From Mannheimia granulomatis (lineage in GTDB: Bacteria > Pseudomonadota > Gammaproteobacteria > Enterobacterales > Pasteurellaceae), in assembly GCF_011455695.1 (NCBI RefSeq), contig NZ_CP015030.1, positions 1,054,001-1,118,000 of the forward strand: a DNA stretch of 64,000 bases. The letters are read 5' to 3'. The notes under the pieces were generated by a model, which saw only the letters and a list, made by a program, of their open reading frames with translations, ran no database searches and had not been told where the DNA came from. Shown piece by piece: positions 9,765 through 20,196 of the stretch; the first letter of the stretch is position 1, and every line of letters starts with the position of its first letter. Made by a program: the position numbers and the translations under genes.

Positions 9765-10619
9765 TTATTTCTGTTTTGGTTGTAAGAAGAAACGGCTCAG
9801 TACATTAATACATAGTACAAATAAGGTGATTAAAATCGCCCCCGCCCAAGCTAAATTATTCCAATCGGTAAATGGACTTGCAGCATATTGATAAATCACC
9901 ACCGGCAAATTCGCTATTGGTGTATTCATATCCCAAGACATAAATTGGTTGGATAACGCCGTGAATAAGAGCGGTGCAGTTTCACCTGCAATGCGGGCAA
10001 CAGCTAATAATACGCCGGTTAAAATTCCCGATTTTGCCGCTCGATAACAAATCATTACAATCATTCGCCATTGCGGGCAACCCAAAGCAATCGCCGCTTC
10101 TCGCAAGTTATTGGGAATGAGGTTCAGCATGCTGTCGGTGGTTCGCACCACAATCGGGATCATCAAAACAGCCAAAGCTAAAGAACCTGCCCAGCCGGAA
10201 AAATGCCCGACTTTGGAAACATAAATAGTGTAAATAAACAAACCGATAATAATAGAGGGTGCGGAAAGTAAAATATCGTTTAAAAAACGAGTCACTTTGG
10301 CAAAACGGCTGTAATGCCCATATTCCGCCAAGTAGGTTCCTGCCAACACACCGATAGGTGTACCAATTAACGTACCTAAACCCACCATTAATAATGAGCC
10401 GACAATGGCATTAATCAAACCACCTTTTTCGTTCGGAGCCGGCGTTTCCATTGTAAAAAGATCCAATGATAGCGCCGGAATCCCACGGCTAATCAGCGAA
10501 AATAAAATCCAGCACAGCCAAAACAAGCCAAACACAACAGCCACATACGCCAAGCCAAGCATTATTTTGTTGCAACATTTACGCCAGTAAAAACGTGAGT
10601 TATCTAAATTTTTCATCAT
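9765..10619 (-). CDS. pstA: Phosphate ABC transporter permease PstA
   Basis: PstA is one of two inner-membrane permeases of the Pst importer. The 284 residues have about six membrane segments. The cytoplasmic EAA-type loop [16 protein letters not shown] lies near residue 170. It lies 12 bases after pstC and 10 before pstB in the same operon. Confidence 0.95.
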   Translation of the reverse strand: MMKNLDNSRFYWRKCCNKIMLGLAYVAVVFGLFWLCWILFSLISRGIPALSLDLFTMETPAPNEKGGLINAIVGSLLMVGLGTLIGTPIGVLAGTYLAEYGHYSRFAKVTRFLNDILLSAPSIIIGLFIYTIYVSKVGHFSGWAGSLALAVLMIPIVVRTTDSMLNLIPNNLREAAIALGCPQWRMIVMICYRAAKSGILTGVLLAVARIAGETAPLLFTALSNQFMSWDMNTPIANLPVVIYQYAASPFTDWNNLAWAGAILITLFVLCINVLSRFFLQPKQK

Positions 10620-10631
10620 CGTTTTCCTTCT

Positions 10632-11585
10632 TTACTTCTTCCCTTCTTTTTTCTGCATTCTCAAAATCAATAAACGAGAAATAGCTAACACTACGGTTGT
10701 AATTAAAAACAGTAATAAGCCTAATTCAATGAGTGCCGCTTTTTGTAATCCTGCTGCCTCATTAAATTCATTGGCAATTGCTGAAGAAATTGAGGTAGAT
10801 GGAGAGAATAGTGAGTCTGGCAGCTGGAAGGCATTACCAATCACAAAAGTTACCGCCATTGTTTCGCCTAATGCACGACCGAAGCCCAACATAATGCTGC
10901 CGATAAGTCCTGTTTTGGTATAAGGCAACACTACTTTCCATAACACTTCCCAACGGGTTGAGCCTAAACCATAAGCACTTTCTTTCAACATCGGCGGCAC
11001 AATGCTAAAGACATCACGCATCATTGAAGCAATAAATGGAATTACCATAATTGCTAATACCAAGCCTGCGGTAAATAAACCGATACCAAACGGGGCTCCG
11101 GCAAAAAAGTATTCCAAAATCGGTAAATCGCCTAAACTTTCAATCAGCGTAGGCTGAATATATTCTTGAAATAGCGGCACAAAAACGAATAAGCCCCACA
11201 TACCATAGATAACAGATGGAATCGCTGCCAACATTTCAATAGCGATCCCAATCGGGCGTTTTAACCATTCTGGGGCAAGCTCGGTAATAAAAACCGCAAT
11301 CCCAAAAGAGATCGGTACGGCAATGAGCAAAGCTAAGAAAGAAGTAATCAGTGTGCCGATAATCGGTACTAATGCTCCGTACTGATTCTGTACAGGATCC
11401 CAATTCTCACTCCATAAAAAACTCACGCCAAAATGCTGAATGCTTTGCCAACTTTCCAGCATCAACGCAATCAAAATGGCAGCCAGTAATATGAACACGC
11501 ACCAAGCAAAACAAGCGGTCATATATTTGAAAAAAAGTTCAAATCGTTTTTGATTTAAACATTGTGTCGTTTTAAGCATAGTCAT
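10632..11585 (-). CDS. pstC: Phosphate ABC transporter permease PstC
   Basis: PstC is the partner permease of PstA. It has about six membrane segments in 317 residues, the EAA loop LKESAYGLGSTRWEVLWKVV and the conserved GFGRALGETMAV. It comes directly after pstS. Two uptake-core copies (near 11513 and 11628) lie at its 5' end and in the pstS-pstC gap. Confidence 0.95.
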   Translation of the reverse strand: MTMLKTTQCLNQKRFELFFKYMTACFAWCVFILLAAILIALMLESWQSIQHFGVSFLWSENWDPVQNQYGALVPIIGTLITSFLALLIAVPISFGIAVFITELAPEWLKRPIGIAIEMLAAIPSVIYGMWGLFVFVPLFQEYIQPTLIESLGDLPILEYFFAGAPFGIGLFTAGLVLAIMVIPFIASMMRDVFSIVPPMLKESAYGLGSTRWEVLWKVVLPYTKTGLIGSIMLGFGRALGETMAVTFVIGNAFQLPDSLFSPSTSISSAIANEFNEAAGLQKAALIELGLLLFLITTVVLAISRLLILRMQKKEGKK

Positions 11586-11656
11586 TCCTTGCTTAGCTTG
11601 TTATTAATCAGCAACCACTCGCCTACAAGCGGTCGCTTTTTCAATGATTTTTGCAA

Positions 11657-12679
11657 CTATTTTGGTAATTCACTCTGCCACTTAGCTTGAATGTTTTTCA
11701 CCACATCACTTGGAATTGGTACATAATCCAATTCAGTCGCTGCCTCTTGACCTTTAGCAAACGCCCAGTCAAAGAACTTCAACACATTTTGTGTGTTTTC
11801 AGGCTTGTTGCTTTGCTTGTTGAGCAAAATAAAACTTGCGGCAGTAATCGGCCAAGATTGCTCACCGGCTTCGTTGGTTAGAACAACACCCATGCCCGCT
11901 GCTTCGTTCCATTTGGCATTGCTTGCCGCTGCCATAAAGCTCTCTTTAGTTGGCTGAACAAATTTGCCGCTTTGATTTTGTAAGGCTGTCCAAGCTAGGT
12001 TATTTTGTTTCGCATAAGCATATTCCACATAGCCGATGGAATATTTCATTTGACGAACGTAGGCTGCAATACCTTCATTGCCTTTTCCGCCTTGCCCTAC
12101 CGGCCATTTCACCGCTTTGCCTTCACCCACTTTCATTTTCCAATCAGAAGAGACTTTAGATAAATAGTTAGTGAAGCCAAAGGTAGTACCCGAACCATCT
12201 GAACGATGAATCACGAGAATTTTTTTGTCGGGTAAATTTAATGATGGGTTTAATTTTTGAATGGCAACATCATTCCATTGAGCAATGTTACCGAGATAGA
12301 TTTGCGCTAATAATTCTCCGGATAATTTTAATTCACCTGCTTTAATACCCGGTACATTAATCACCGGAACTGTTGCTCCAATAATAGCAGGGAATTGTAA
12401 TAATTGATGTTGTTGCAAAAGTTCTGCCTTCATTGGGTCATCTGACGCACCAAAATCTACTGTTTGTGCAATAATTTGTTGCTGTCCGCCACCTGAACCG
12501 ATGGATTGATAATTCACTTTATTACCGGTTTCTTTTTCATATAACGATGCCCACTTCGCATAAATCGGGTAAGGAAATGATGCTCCGGCGCCTGTAATGG
12601 TGTGTGCTTGTGAAAATGAAGCTACTGCAGTAACCAGAGAGCCTAATAAGATCGTTTTTTTAGTCATACGCATTAGCAT
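11657..12679 (-). CDS. pstS: Periplasmic phosphate-binding protein PstS
   Basis: PstS captures phosphate in the periplasm and passes it to PstCA. A signal peptide covers about residues 1-25 (ends SQAH). The mature start TITGAGASFPYPIYAKW is diagnostic, as are the phosphate-binding SGGG and RSDGSGTTFGF blocks. There are 340 aa. The first of three nearby ATG codons is kept because AAGGAG lies 8 bases before it. It is the first gene of the pho operon and sits behind a Pho box. Confidence 0.95.
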   Translation of the reverse strand: MLMRMTKKTILLGSLVTAVASFSQAHTITGAGASFPYPIYAKWASLYEKETGNKVNYQSIGSGGGQQQIIAQTVDFGASDDPMKAELLQQHQLLQFPAIIGATVPVINVPGIKAGELKLSGELLAQIYLGNIAQWNDVAIQKLNPSLNLPDKKILVIHRSDGSGTTFGFTNYLSKVSSDWKMKVGEGKAVKWPVGQGGKGNEGIAAYVRQMKYSIGYVEYAYAKQNNLAWTALQNQSGKFVQPTKESFMAAASNAKWNEAAGMGVVLTNEAGEQSWPITAASFILLNKQSNKPENTQNVLKFFDWAFAKGQEAATELDYVPIPSDVVKNIQAKWQSELPK

Positions 12680-12739
12680 AGTTAATTCTCCTTAAATTGA
12701 ATTGAGTTGCTGTTGCGTGACTAAGTGTAGAAAAGAATT

Positions 12740-12757
12740 ATGACAGTTTGATGACAA
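12740..12757 (-). promoter_or_regulatory. Pho box upstream of pstS
   Basis: Read on the minus strand, TTGTCAT-CAAA-CTGTCAT is a near-perfect pair of 7-bp direct repeats separated by 4 bases, matching the PhoB consensus CTGTCAT-N4-CTGTCA(T/C). It lies 61 bases upstream of the pstS start. A TACACT about 10 bases downstream is a possible -10. Confidence 0.85.
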
Positions 12758-12856
12758 TTTATAGTATTTTTCAATTTGATATTTATTGAGTTGGGTTATA
12801 TTTCCAAGATAAAACTTTTCAAATATTGCTTGCCAATTCCACTATGACTCATCCTG

Positions 12857-12865
12857 TGGTATAGT
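12857..12865 (+). promoter_or_regulatory. Candidate extended -10 promoter of uppS
   Basis: TG-G-TATAGT forms an extended -10, with a weak TTCCAC 17 bases upstream of the hexamer. It lies about 39 bases before the uppS start in the divergent pstS-uppS gap. Confidence 0.4.
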
Positions 12866-12903
12866 TATGCCTATTTTATTTATCTATTTAGCGAGTAAAT
12901 TCT

Positions 12904-13617
12904 GTGAACTTTGATCCTCAAAATATGCCCCGACACGTCGCAATTATTATGGATGGCAATGGTCGTTGGGCTAAGCAGAAAGGGAAATTACGCATTTTTG
13001 GTCATCAAAACGGTGTGAAAGCGGTTCGTTCTGCGGTAAGTTTTGCAGCTAAACATCAAATTAAAGTGCTTACACTTTATGCTTTCAGTAGTGAAAACTG
13101 GAGCAGACCGGAAACTGAAGTCTCAGCCTTAATGTCGCTTTTTATGCGAGCATTGGATTCTGAGGTGAAAAAATTACATAAAAACAATATTCGTTTGAAT
13201 ATTATTGGCGATAAATCTGCCTTTAGTGAAAACTTACAAAAACGTATTGCGGAATCGGAAAAATTAACCGAAAACAATACAGGATTAATTTTAAATATTG
13301 CTGCAAACTATGGCGGTTATTGGGATATTGTTCAAGCAGCTCAAAAAGTTGCTGCTCAAGTAAAGGACAATCAATTGGCTATTGAACAAATTACTCCAGA
13401 ATTATTTCAACAGCAATTATCCACAGAAAATCAGCCTGAAGTGGATTTATTAATTCGTACCAGTGGCGAGCAGCGAATCAGCAATTTTTTATTATGGCAG
13501 ATTGCTTATGCTGAGCTATTTTTTACGCCCGTATTATGGCCCGATTTTGATGATGAAACCTTTAGTCAAGCAATTTTGTCTTACCAACAACGTGAACGCC
13601 GTTTTGGTAGCTGTTAG
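12904..13617 (+). CDS. uppS: Undecaprenyl diphosphate synthase
   Basis: UppS condenses eight isopentenyl diphosphates onto farnesyl diphosphate to make the C55 carrier lipid for peptidoglycan and O-antigen. The catalytic block [13 protein letters not shown] lies at about residues 11-23. [13 protein letters not shown] and the C-terminal [17 protein letters not shown] are intact. The 237-aa frame starts with GTG. An ATG 7 codons later is possible but would shorten the conserved N-terminus. It opens the envelope cluster uppS to lpxA. Confidence 0.94.
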   Translation: MNFDPQNMPRHVAIIMDGNGRWAKQKGKLRIFGHQNGVKAVRSAVSFAAKHQIKVLTLYAFSSENWSRPETEVSALMSLFMRALDSEVKKLHKNNIRLNIIGDKSAFSENLQKRIAESEKLTENNTGLILNIAANYGGYWDIVQAAQKVAAQVKDNQLAIEQITPELFQQQLSTENQPEVDLLIRTSGEQRISNFLLWQIAYAELFFTPVLWPDFDDETFSQAILSYQQRERRFGSC

Positions 13618-13643
13618 TTCAAATAAAAGGAAATAAAATTAAG

Positions 13644-14513
13644 ATGTTAAAAGAACGTGTACTTTCAGCAATTTTAATGATTTTTGCCGTTTTGGCTGCT
13701 ATTTTTTGGCTTTCGCCTCTTCCACTTACATTAGTATTAGCTGCCATTATTGTTGCCGCAATGTGGGAATGGGCACAATTTGCAGGTATTAAACGCCCGG
13801 TTCCTCGAGCAATAGTCGCGATGGTAAGCATCTGTCTGTTACTCTTTCTTATTTTTGCTAATACAGACTACATTCGTGCAGCCCGTTTCTTAACTGATGA
13901 AACTACCCCTCTACTCTTTTTGGGCTGTATCTGGTGGTTTATCGCCTTGCTTCTTGTAGTTAGCTATCCGAAATCTGCCAATATTTGGGCAAAATCAGTC
14001 GTTGCCAAATTCCTATTTGGTTTCGCAACCCTGCTCCCTTTTTTAATTGGTGTTTTAGCATTACGCTTTTATAACTATTCGTTTAATCCATATCAAGGTA
14101 CTTATTTATTCCTCTATGTTTGCTTATTAGTATGGGGAGCGGATTCCGGTGCCTATTTCTTCGGTCGAGCATTTGGTAAACGTAAATTAGCACCGAAAGT
14201 CTCTCCGGGTAAGTCTTGGGAAGGCGTTATAGGAGGATTATTTACATCCGGCATTATTGCCTTTGTTTTCTTACAACTTACCCCCAATAATGTTTTTGGT
14301 CGTGAATTATCAACCGTGCCATTTATTTTAGTTTCAGTGGCAACAGTCGCAATTTCCGTATTGGGCGATCTTGCTGAAAGTATGTTTAAACGTCAAGCAG
14401 GTATTAAAGACAGCAGTAACTTAATCCCGGGACATGGCGGTATTTTAGACCGTATTGATAGTTTAACTGCAGCTATTCCTTTTTTTGCAACGTTTTTCTT
14501 CTTTGTACTTTAA
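13644..14513 (+). CDS. cdsA: Phosphatidate cytidylyltransferase
   Basis: CdsA makes CDP-diacylglycerol, the precursor of all phospholipids. The 289 residues have about eight membrane segments. The C-terminal CDS family signature is present: GDLAESMFKRQAGIKDSSN followed by the LIPGHGGILDRIDSL block. AAAGGA lies 12 bases before the ATG. rseP follows after 3 bases. Confidence 0.95.
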   Translation: MLKERVLSAILMIFAVLAAIFWLSPLPLTLVLAAIIVAAMWEWAQFAGIKRPVPRAIVAMVSICLLLFLIFANTDYIRAARFLTDETTPLLFLGCIWWFIALLLVVSYPKSANIWAKSVVAKFLFGFATLLPFLIGVLALRFYNYSFNPYQGTYLFLYVCLLVWGADSGAYFFGRAFGKRKLAPKVSPGKSWEGVIGGLFTSGIIAFVFLQLTPNNVFGRELSTVPFILVSVATVAISVLGDLAESMFKRQAGIKDSSNLIPGHGGILDRIDSLTAAIPFFATFFFFVL

Positions 14514-14516
14514 ACT

Positions 14517-15830
14517 ATGACTTCAACGATTGCTTTTTTTATTCTAATCTGTGTTCTGGTTTTTGTTCATGAATATGGACACTTCTGGGCTGCACGCCGA
14601 TGTGGTGTGAAAGTTATTCGTTTTTCAATTGGTTTTGGCAAGGTTTTATTTAAAAAGAGAGATAAATACGGTACTGAATTTGCTTTTTCCTTGATTCCTC
14701 TAGGTGGCTATGTACAAATGTGGAATGGGGAAGAAGATATCATTGCCCCAGCAGAACAATCTTTAGCAAATAAATCAGTTTTGCAGCGTGCATTTATTAT
14801 TTTTGCGGGACCTGCTGCTAATTTTATTTTTGCAATACTGGCCTATTGGACGGTATTCGCTTCCGGTATTCCAACCATTAAACCTGTGATCGGGGAAATT
14901 TTACCAAATAGTATCGCAGCAGAAGCTAAACTGATTCCCGAATTAGAAATTACTAAAATCGGCAATCAAAATATTCAAGATTGGGAAAGTGCCGGATTAG
15001 CATTGGTAGGGAATGTAGGTAATAAAAATGTCGTTTTAGAAGGAAGTTTAATTGACAGTAATGAAACACGCTCTTTCCAGCTAGACCTTTCCAATTGGAA
15101 TGTAGATGGTGCAAAAGAAAATCCGTTAACAACTCTCGGTATTCGACCGAAAAGTGCTAAAGTTAGTGCTGAGATTAAACAAGTTGTTGATGCTTCCCCA
15201 GCCAGCAAAGCAGGGTTACAAAGTGGCGATCATATTCTTCTTGTGAATCAACAACCTTTTAATTGGCAAACATTAATTGAACTGGTACAAACAGGAAATT
15301 TACTTGAACTTCAAGTTGAACAAAAAGGAGAAATCAAAACTCTAATGCTTCAGCCTGAAAAACGAGATGAAAGATATATTATCGGTATTGTGCCAACATA
15401 TGAAGCGCTTGCAGATAAATATCGTACCGAATTAAAATATGATATTCTTAGTGCATTTTACAAAAGTATTGAAAAAGTATGGTCTTTAATCCAAACCATA
15501 CTTCAGTTTATCGGCAATTTAATTACCGGTGATTTATCAATTAAAAATTTAGGTGGTCCGATTTCAATGGCAAAAGGAGCAGGTGCTACAGCCGAAATCG
15601 GTTGGATTTACTACTTAAGTTTTATGGCTTTAATCAGTGTTAATCTAGGGGTAATGAACTTATTCCCTATATTACCTCTAGATGGTGGACAACTGGTTTT
15701 ATTGGCAATTGAAGCTGTTCGAGGCAAAGCATTATCTGAAAAAGTACAGTTCAGATTTCAACAAATCGGTATTGCACTTGTAATCAGTTTAATGTTATTT
15801 GCCTTTGTAAATGATCTGATTCATTTTTAA
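14517..15830 (+). CDS. rseP: Site-2 intramembrane zinc protease RseP
   Basis: RseP cleaves the anti-sigma factor RseA inside the membrane during the sigma-E response and clears remnant signal peptides. The zinc motif HEYGH (residues 18-22) lies in the first membrane helix. A PDZ region occupies the middle, including the SPASKAGLQSGD phrase. The second zinc ligand motif NLFPILPLDGG is near the C-terminus. The length is 437 aa against 450 in E. coli. No strong ribosome binding site was seen; it is probably coupled to cdsA. Confidence 0.94.
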   Translation: MTSTIAFFILICVLVFVHEYGHFWAARRCGVKVIRFSIGFGKVLFKKRDKYGTEFAFSLIPLGGYVQMWNGEEDIIAPAEQSLANKSVLQRAFIIFAGPAANFIFAILAYWTVFASGIPTIKPVIGEILPNSIAAEAKLIPELEITKIGNQNIQDWESAGLALVGNVGNKNVVLEGSLIDSNETRSFQLDLSNWNVDGAKENPLTTLGIRPKSAKVSAEIKQVVDASPASKAGLQSGDHILLVNQQPFNWQTLIELVQTGNLLELQVEQKGEIKTLMLQPEKRDERYIIGIVPTYEALADKYRTELKYDILSAFYKSIEKVWSLIQTILQFIGNLITGDLSIKNLGGPISMAKGAGATAEIGWIYYLSFMALISVNLGVMNLFPILPLDGGQLVLLAIEAVRGKALSEKVQFRFQQIGIALVISLMLFAFVNDLIHF

Positions 15831-15834
15831 TAAG

Positions 15835-15853
15835 CAATCTGCGATGCAGATTG
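15835..15853 (+). other. Hairpin in the rseP-bamA gap
   Basis: A perfect 8-bp stem, CAATCTGC-GAT-GCAGATTG, starts just after the rseP stop. It has no T-run, so it may be an RNA processing or stability element between rseP and bamA rather than a terminator. Confidence 0.45.
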
Positions 15854-15899
15854 TAAACAATTTCGCAAACAACCTTGCAAACTCCATAGGATAATTTCA

Positions 15900-18275
15900 A
15901 TGAAAAAATTATTACTTTCTTCGCTTTTAATTGCAAACGGTGTAGTTGCTGCACCTTTTGTTGTAAAAGATATTCGTGTTGAAGGTGTACAGCCGACAAC
16001 CGGTGCAGCTATCATATCTTCCATTCCGGTAAGAGTCGGTCAAACTGCAACAGATACCGATGTATCTAATGTCGTTCGTCATTTATTCAACCAACAACGT
16101 TTTGCCGATGTACGTGCAAGCCGCGAGGGTAATACACTTGTTATTAAAGTGGCAGAAAAACCGATTATTGGCAAACTGGACATTGAAGGTAATAAAGCAG
16201 TTCCTAAAGATGCTTTAGAACAAAACTTAAAAGCAAATCTTATCAATCAAGGTGAAATTTTTGATGCAGCTAAATTAGAGGCTTTCAAACAAAGTTTACT
16301 TGACTATTACCGTTCTGCCGGACGTTATGAAGCAAAAATAGACACCGTTGTCACCAACAATAATGAGGGTGGCGTTAATGTAAAATTAGTGATTGATGAA
16401 GGTGAGGTTGCGAAAGCGAAGACAATCAAGTTTGAAGGTAATCAAGCTTTCTCTGAAAATGAGCTATTAGATCATTTATCTATCCAACCGGATGTATCAT
16501 GGTGGAATATTTTTGAAAGTAGCAAATTTGAACAAACTGCTCACCAAAAAGATTTAGAAACATTAAGAGATTTCTATTTAAATCGTGGTTATGCAAAATT
16601 TGCGCTCCAAGATACTGATGTGCAATTCAATGATAATAAAACCGAAGTCTATTTAACCTATAAATTAAATGAAGGCTCACCATATCATGTCAGCGAAATG
16701 CGTATCGTTGGTAATACTGCTAATATGGATGCCGAAATGAATAAATTGCTCAAAGATTTTAAACCGGGGCAATTATTCCGTAAGTCCGACTTAACTCATA
16801 TTGAAGAAGAAATTAAGCAAATTTTAGGTGACGCCGGCTACGGCTCTGCAAAAGTAGATATTTATCCGCAATTTAATGATGCCGAAAACAGCGTTAAAAT
16901 TAGCTTCGTGGTTGATGCAGGCCGCCGCATCTATGTACGTAAAATTCGCTTTGAAGGTAACGATGTAACCGCAGACTCTACTCTACGCCGTGAAATGCGT
17001 CAGCAAGAAGGTGCGTGGCTTTCTACCAATAAAGTCTCTTTAGGTAAAGCTCGTCTAGAGAGAACTGGCTTCTATGAAAGCGTTGAAATGTCAATGCCAA
17101 ATGTAGAAAATACAACAGACCAAGTAGATGTTGTTTATAAAATAAAAGAACGTAATACAGGTAGCATTAACTTTGGTATTGGTTACGGTACCGAAAGTGG
17201 TATCAGCTACCAAGCAGGAATCAAACAAGAAAACTTCTTAGGTATGGGTTCTACTATCAGCTTAAACGGTACCCGAAATGACTACGGTACAAGTGTAAAC
17301 CTAGGCTATACCGAGCCTTACTTCACAAAAGATGGTGTAAGTTTAGGCGGTAACATCTTCTATGAAGATTATGATAATTCTAAAAATGACAATGTTGCTT
17401 CATATAAACGTCAAACCTATGGTGTTAACGGTACACTTGGTTTCCCGGTTAATGAAAACAACTCCTATTATTTAGGTTTAGGTTATACACATGACAAAAT
17501 CAAAAATGCGTCACGTGAATACACTCGAGAAAAATATGTAAAATCAATGAATTTCGAGATTGATCCTAATACTAACTATTACAAAAAAATCAAAGCAGAT
17601 GATTTTGATTTTTCATTAGGCTGGAACTATAACAACTTAAATAGAGGTTATTTCCCAACAGAAGGCTCAACTGCGAGCATTAATGGTAAAATTACGATTC
17701 CGGGTTCTGACAATAAGTATTACCGAGTCAGTGCTGATTTCAGAAATTACTTCCCGTTAAACCGCGAGCATAAATGGGTAATTTCAAGTAAGGCCGGTAT
17801 TGCTTACACTAACGGGTTCGGCGGTAAAGAAGTGCCATTCTATCAGCTTTACTCAGCAGGCGGTATTGGCACATTAAGAGGATTTGCTTACGGTGCAATT
17901 GGACCTCAAGCTATTTATTATAAAGATGGTTCATTCAGCAATAGAAATGGCGATGTAATTGGTGGTAATGCTTTAGCGACAGCCAGCCTAGAATTAATTA
18001 CGCCAACTCCATTTGTGAGTGAAAAATATCAACATCACGTCAGAACCTCTCTGTTTGTTGATGCGGCAAGTGCTTGGAATACCAAATGGAAAAAAGATGA
18101 ATACCCAATGCTTCCTAACTACGGTGATTTCAAACGCGTTAGAGCCTCTGCAGGTATAGCATTCCAATGGATGTCTCCAATTGGTCCGCTTTCTTTCTCT
18201 TACGCGAAACCAATTCGTAAATATGAAGGTGATGAAATTGAGCAATTCCAATTTAACATTGGTAGCTCATTCTAG
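15900..18275 (+). CDS. bamA: Outer membrane protein assembly factor BamA
   Basis: BamA is the core of the BAM complex that folds beta-barrels into the outer membrane. A signal peptide (about residues 1-18) is followed by five POTRA domains (to about residue 420), then a 16-strand barrel ending in the C-terminal Phe signal FQFNIGSSF. The barrel carries the conserved GGIGTLRGF (VRGF-like) motif. The 791-aa length is normal. AGGATAA precedes the ATG. This is the usual neighbourhood, between rseP and skp. Confidence 0.97.
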   Translation: MKKLLLSSLLIANGVVAAPFVVKDIRVEGVQPTTGAAIISSIPVRVGQTATDTDVSNVVRHLFNQQRFADVRASREGNTLVIKVAEKPIIGKLDIEGNKAVPKDALEQNLKANLINQGEIFDAAKLEAFKQSLLDYYRSAGRYEAKIDTVVTNNNEGGVNVKLVIDEGEVAKAKTIKFEGNQAFSENELLDHLSIQPDVSWWNIFESSKFEQTAHQKDLETLRDFYLNRGYAKFALQDTDVQFNDNKTEVYLTYKLNEGSPYHVSEMRIVGNTANMDAEMNKLLKDFKPGQLFRKSDLTHIEEEIKQILGDAGYGSAKVDIYPQFNDAENSVKISFVVDAGRRIYVRKIRFEGNDVTADSTLRREMRQQEGAWLSTNKVSLGKARLERTGFYESVEMSMPNVENTTDQVDVVYKIKERNTGSINFGIGYGTESGISYQAGIKQENFLGMGSTISLNGTRNDYGTSVNLGYTEPYFTKDGVSLGGNIFYEDYDNSKNDNVASYKRQTYGVNGTLGFPVNENNSYYLGLGYTHDKIKNASREYTREKYVKSMNFEIDPNTNYYKKIKADDFDFSLGWNYNNLNRGYFPTEGSTASINGKITIPGSDNKYYRVSADFRNYFPLNREHKWVISSKAGIAYTNGFGGKEVPFYQLYSAGGIGTLRGFAYGAIGPQAIYYKDGSFSNRNGDVIGGNALATASLELITPTPFVSEKYQHHVRTSLFVDAASAWNTKWKKDEYPMLPNYGDFKRVRASAGIAFQWMSPIGPLSFSYAKPIRKYEGDEIEQFQFNIGSSF

Positions 18276-18284
18276 ATTAATCAT

Positions 18285-18323
18285 AGCGGTTAAATTGTAA
18301 AATTTTGCCAAAATTTAACCGCT
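18285..18323 (+). terminator. Uptake-sequence-like inverted repeat after bamA
   Basis: Stem AGCGGTTAAATT / AATTTAACCGCT is a 12-bp perfect inverted repeat built from two degenerate uptake cores. It lies between bamA and skp and could act as a partial terminator. Confidence 0.5.
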
Positions 18324-18351
18324 TCTATTAAAGTTAAATTAAGGAAAAAAC

Positions 18352-19149
18352 ATGAAGAAACTATTTAAAATTGCAACGTTAACTGTCGCTTTAAGCACTG
18401 CAACAGGAATGGCAACTGCAGCTGACACGATCGGCTTTGTTGACCCTGCATATGTATTACAAAACCACCCGGTATTATTAGATGCCTCTGCAAAATTTGA
18501 TAAATTCATGAAAGAAAGCCAAGTAAAATTTGCTGAAGAGGATAAAAAATTAGCAGAAGAAAATAAAACCTTAACCGCAGAACGAGACAAAATCAATGCG
18601 GATGCACAAAAGCTACAAAATGAACAAAAAGCGGTAGAAGCCTCTATCAAGAAAAAAGTAGCGGCATTAGAAAAAGAAGCCCCACGCTTACGCTCAAAAG
18701 AGATTCAAGCTCGTCAAACTGCTATCCAAAAAGAAGCAGATGCGTTCCAAAATAAAGTTTCTGCTATCCAAAAACGTGAAGCCGATTTCGCTAAAAAAGC
18801 AGAAGCGTTCCAAAAACGTGCTGATGAGTTCCAAAAGAAAATTGAACAAGCTAACAAAGAAAACGGTGGCGTAAATCCACAAGATGCGCAAAAACAAGCA
18901 GTAGACGAAGTTAATGCAACTATCAAAGAAATTGCAAAATCTAAAGGTTATACTTTAGTGCTTCAACCACAAGTAGCTTTATACGCTGAAGATGAAAGTA
19001 AAGATATCACCGAAGCAGTACTTGAAGCGATCGTAAAAAAACACCCTGAAATTAAAGTCGAGAAACCGGCACCTGAAGCACAACCTGCAACAGAAAAACC
19101 GGCTGAAGCAAAGGCGGAAGAATCTAAACCAGAAGAAGTGAAAAAATAA
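18352..19149 (+). CDS. skp: Periplasmic chaperone Skp (OmpH), extended form
   Basis: Skp holds unfolded outer membrane proteins in the periplasm. A signal peptide ([19 protein letters not shown]..., cleaved near residue 24) leads into [19 protein letters not shown], the typical Skp start. A long Lys/Glu/Ala coiled coil follows, then the conserved [16 protein letters not shown] core. At 265 aa it is much longer than E. coli Skp (161). The extra length lies in an extended coiled coil with repeated [10 protein letters not shown]-like units (about residues 115-165) and a Pro/Glu/Ala/Lys tail (about 240-265). The stop overlaps the lpxD ATG. Confidence 0.9.
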   Translation: MKKLFKIATLTVALSTATGMATAADTIGFVDPAYVLQNHPVLLDASAKFDKFMKESQVKFAEEDKKLAEENKTLTAERDKINADAQKLQNEQKAVEASIKKKVAALEKEAPRLRSKEIQARQTAIQKEADAFQNKVSAIQKREADFAKKAEAFQKRADEFQKKIEQANKENGGVNPQDAQKQAVDEVNATIKEIAKSKGYTLVLQPQVALYAEDESKDITEAVLEAIVKKHPEIKVEKPAPEAQPATEKPAEAKAEESKPEEVKK

Positions 19150-20174
19150 TGGCAAATTTCCGTTTAATTGATTTGGCGGAGCATATCGGCGGTACTCTTA
19201 AGGGTAACGCCGATTTGGCTATTCAAAGTATTGCGGCTTTAGATAAAGCTGGCAGCTCGCAAATTACCTTTATTTCAAATGCAAAATATCGGGAAAATTT
19301 AACCGCTTGTAATGCAGCAGCCATTATTGTAAGCCCGGCTGATGTTGAATTTTGCCGTGAAGATCAGAATCTGATTATTGTAGATAATCCTTATGTAGCT
19401 TATGCTAAACTAGCACAATATATGGATTCTACTCCTAAAGCTGCAAACGGAATTCATCCGAATGCTGTTATTTCTCCGGATGCGAAATTAGGTAATAATG
19501 TCTCCATCGCTGCTAATGCTGTCATTGAAAGTGGTGTGGAATTAGGTGATGATGTTATTATCGGTGCAGGCTGCTTTGTTGGTAAAAACAGTAAAATTGG
19601 AGCAAGAACCCAACTTTGGGCAAATGTTTCTATATACCATAACGTGCAAATCGGTTCAGACTGTTTGATTCAATCTTCGGCAGTTATCGGTAGTGATGGT
19701 TTTGGTTACGCTAACGATAAAGGACAATGGATTAAAATACCACAAACAGGTGGTGTGATTATCGGTAATCGGGTGGAAATCGGCTCTTGTACCTGTATTG
19801 ACCGCGGAGCATTAGATCCAACTGTAATCGAAGATAATGTTATTATTGATAATCTTTGCCAAATTGCACACAATGTTCACATCGGCTTTGGTACAGCTGT
19901 TGCCGGTGGTGTAATTATGGCAGGAAGTTTAAAAGTTGGTCGTTTCTGCCAAATTGGTGGTGCAAGTGTTATCAACGGACATATGGAAATCTGTGATGGA
20001 GCCATTATTACCGGTATGGGAATGGTGATGCGCCCAATTACAGAAAAAGGAATTTACTCATCAGGTATTCCATTACAAACCAATAAAGAATGGCGAAAAA
20101 CAGCTGCTTTAGTAATGAATATTGATGAAATGAACAAACGCTTAAAATCGTTAGAAAAACGTTTTAACGATTAG
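19149..20174 (+). CDS. lpxD: UDP-3-O-(3-hydroxyacyl)glucosamine N-acyltransferase LpxD
   Basis: LpxD adds the second hydroxy fatty acid in lipid A synthesis. The N-terminal uridine-binding domain is followed by a left-handed beta-helix of hexapeptide repeats (from about residue 100), with the catalytic His in the QIAHNVHIG block. It is 341 aa. Translation is coupled to skp through ATAATGG. An uptake core at 19302-19310 encodes TAC in NLTACNA. Confidence 0.96.
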   Translation: MANFRLIDLAEHIGGTLKGNADLAIQSIAALDKAGSSQITFISNAKYRENLTACNAAAIIVSPADVEFCREDQNLIIVDNPYVAYAKLAQYMDSTPKAANGIHPNAVISPDAKLGNNVSIAANAVIESGVELGDDVIIGAGCFVGKNSKIGARTQLWANVSIYHNVQIGSDCLIQSSAVIGSDGFGYANDKGQWIKIPQTGGVIIGNRVEIGSCTCIDRGALDPTVIEDNVIIDNLCQIAHNVHIGFGTAVAGGVIMAGSLKVGRFCQIGGASVINGHMEICDGAIITGMGMVMRPITEKGIYSSGIPLQTNKEWRKTAALVMNIDEMNKRLKSLEKRFND

Positions 20175-20196
20175 TTTTTACTTAGAGGTCTTTAAA

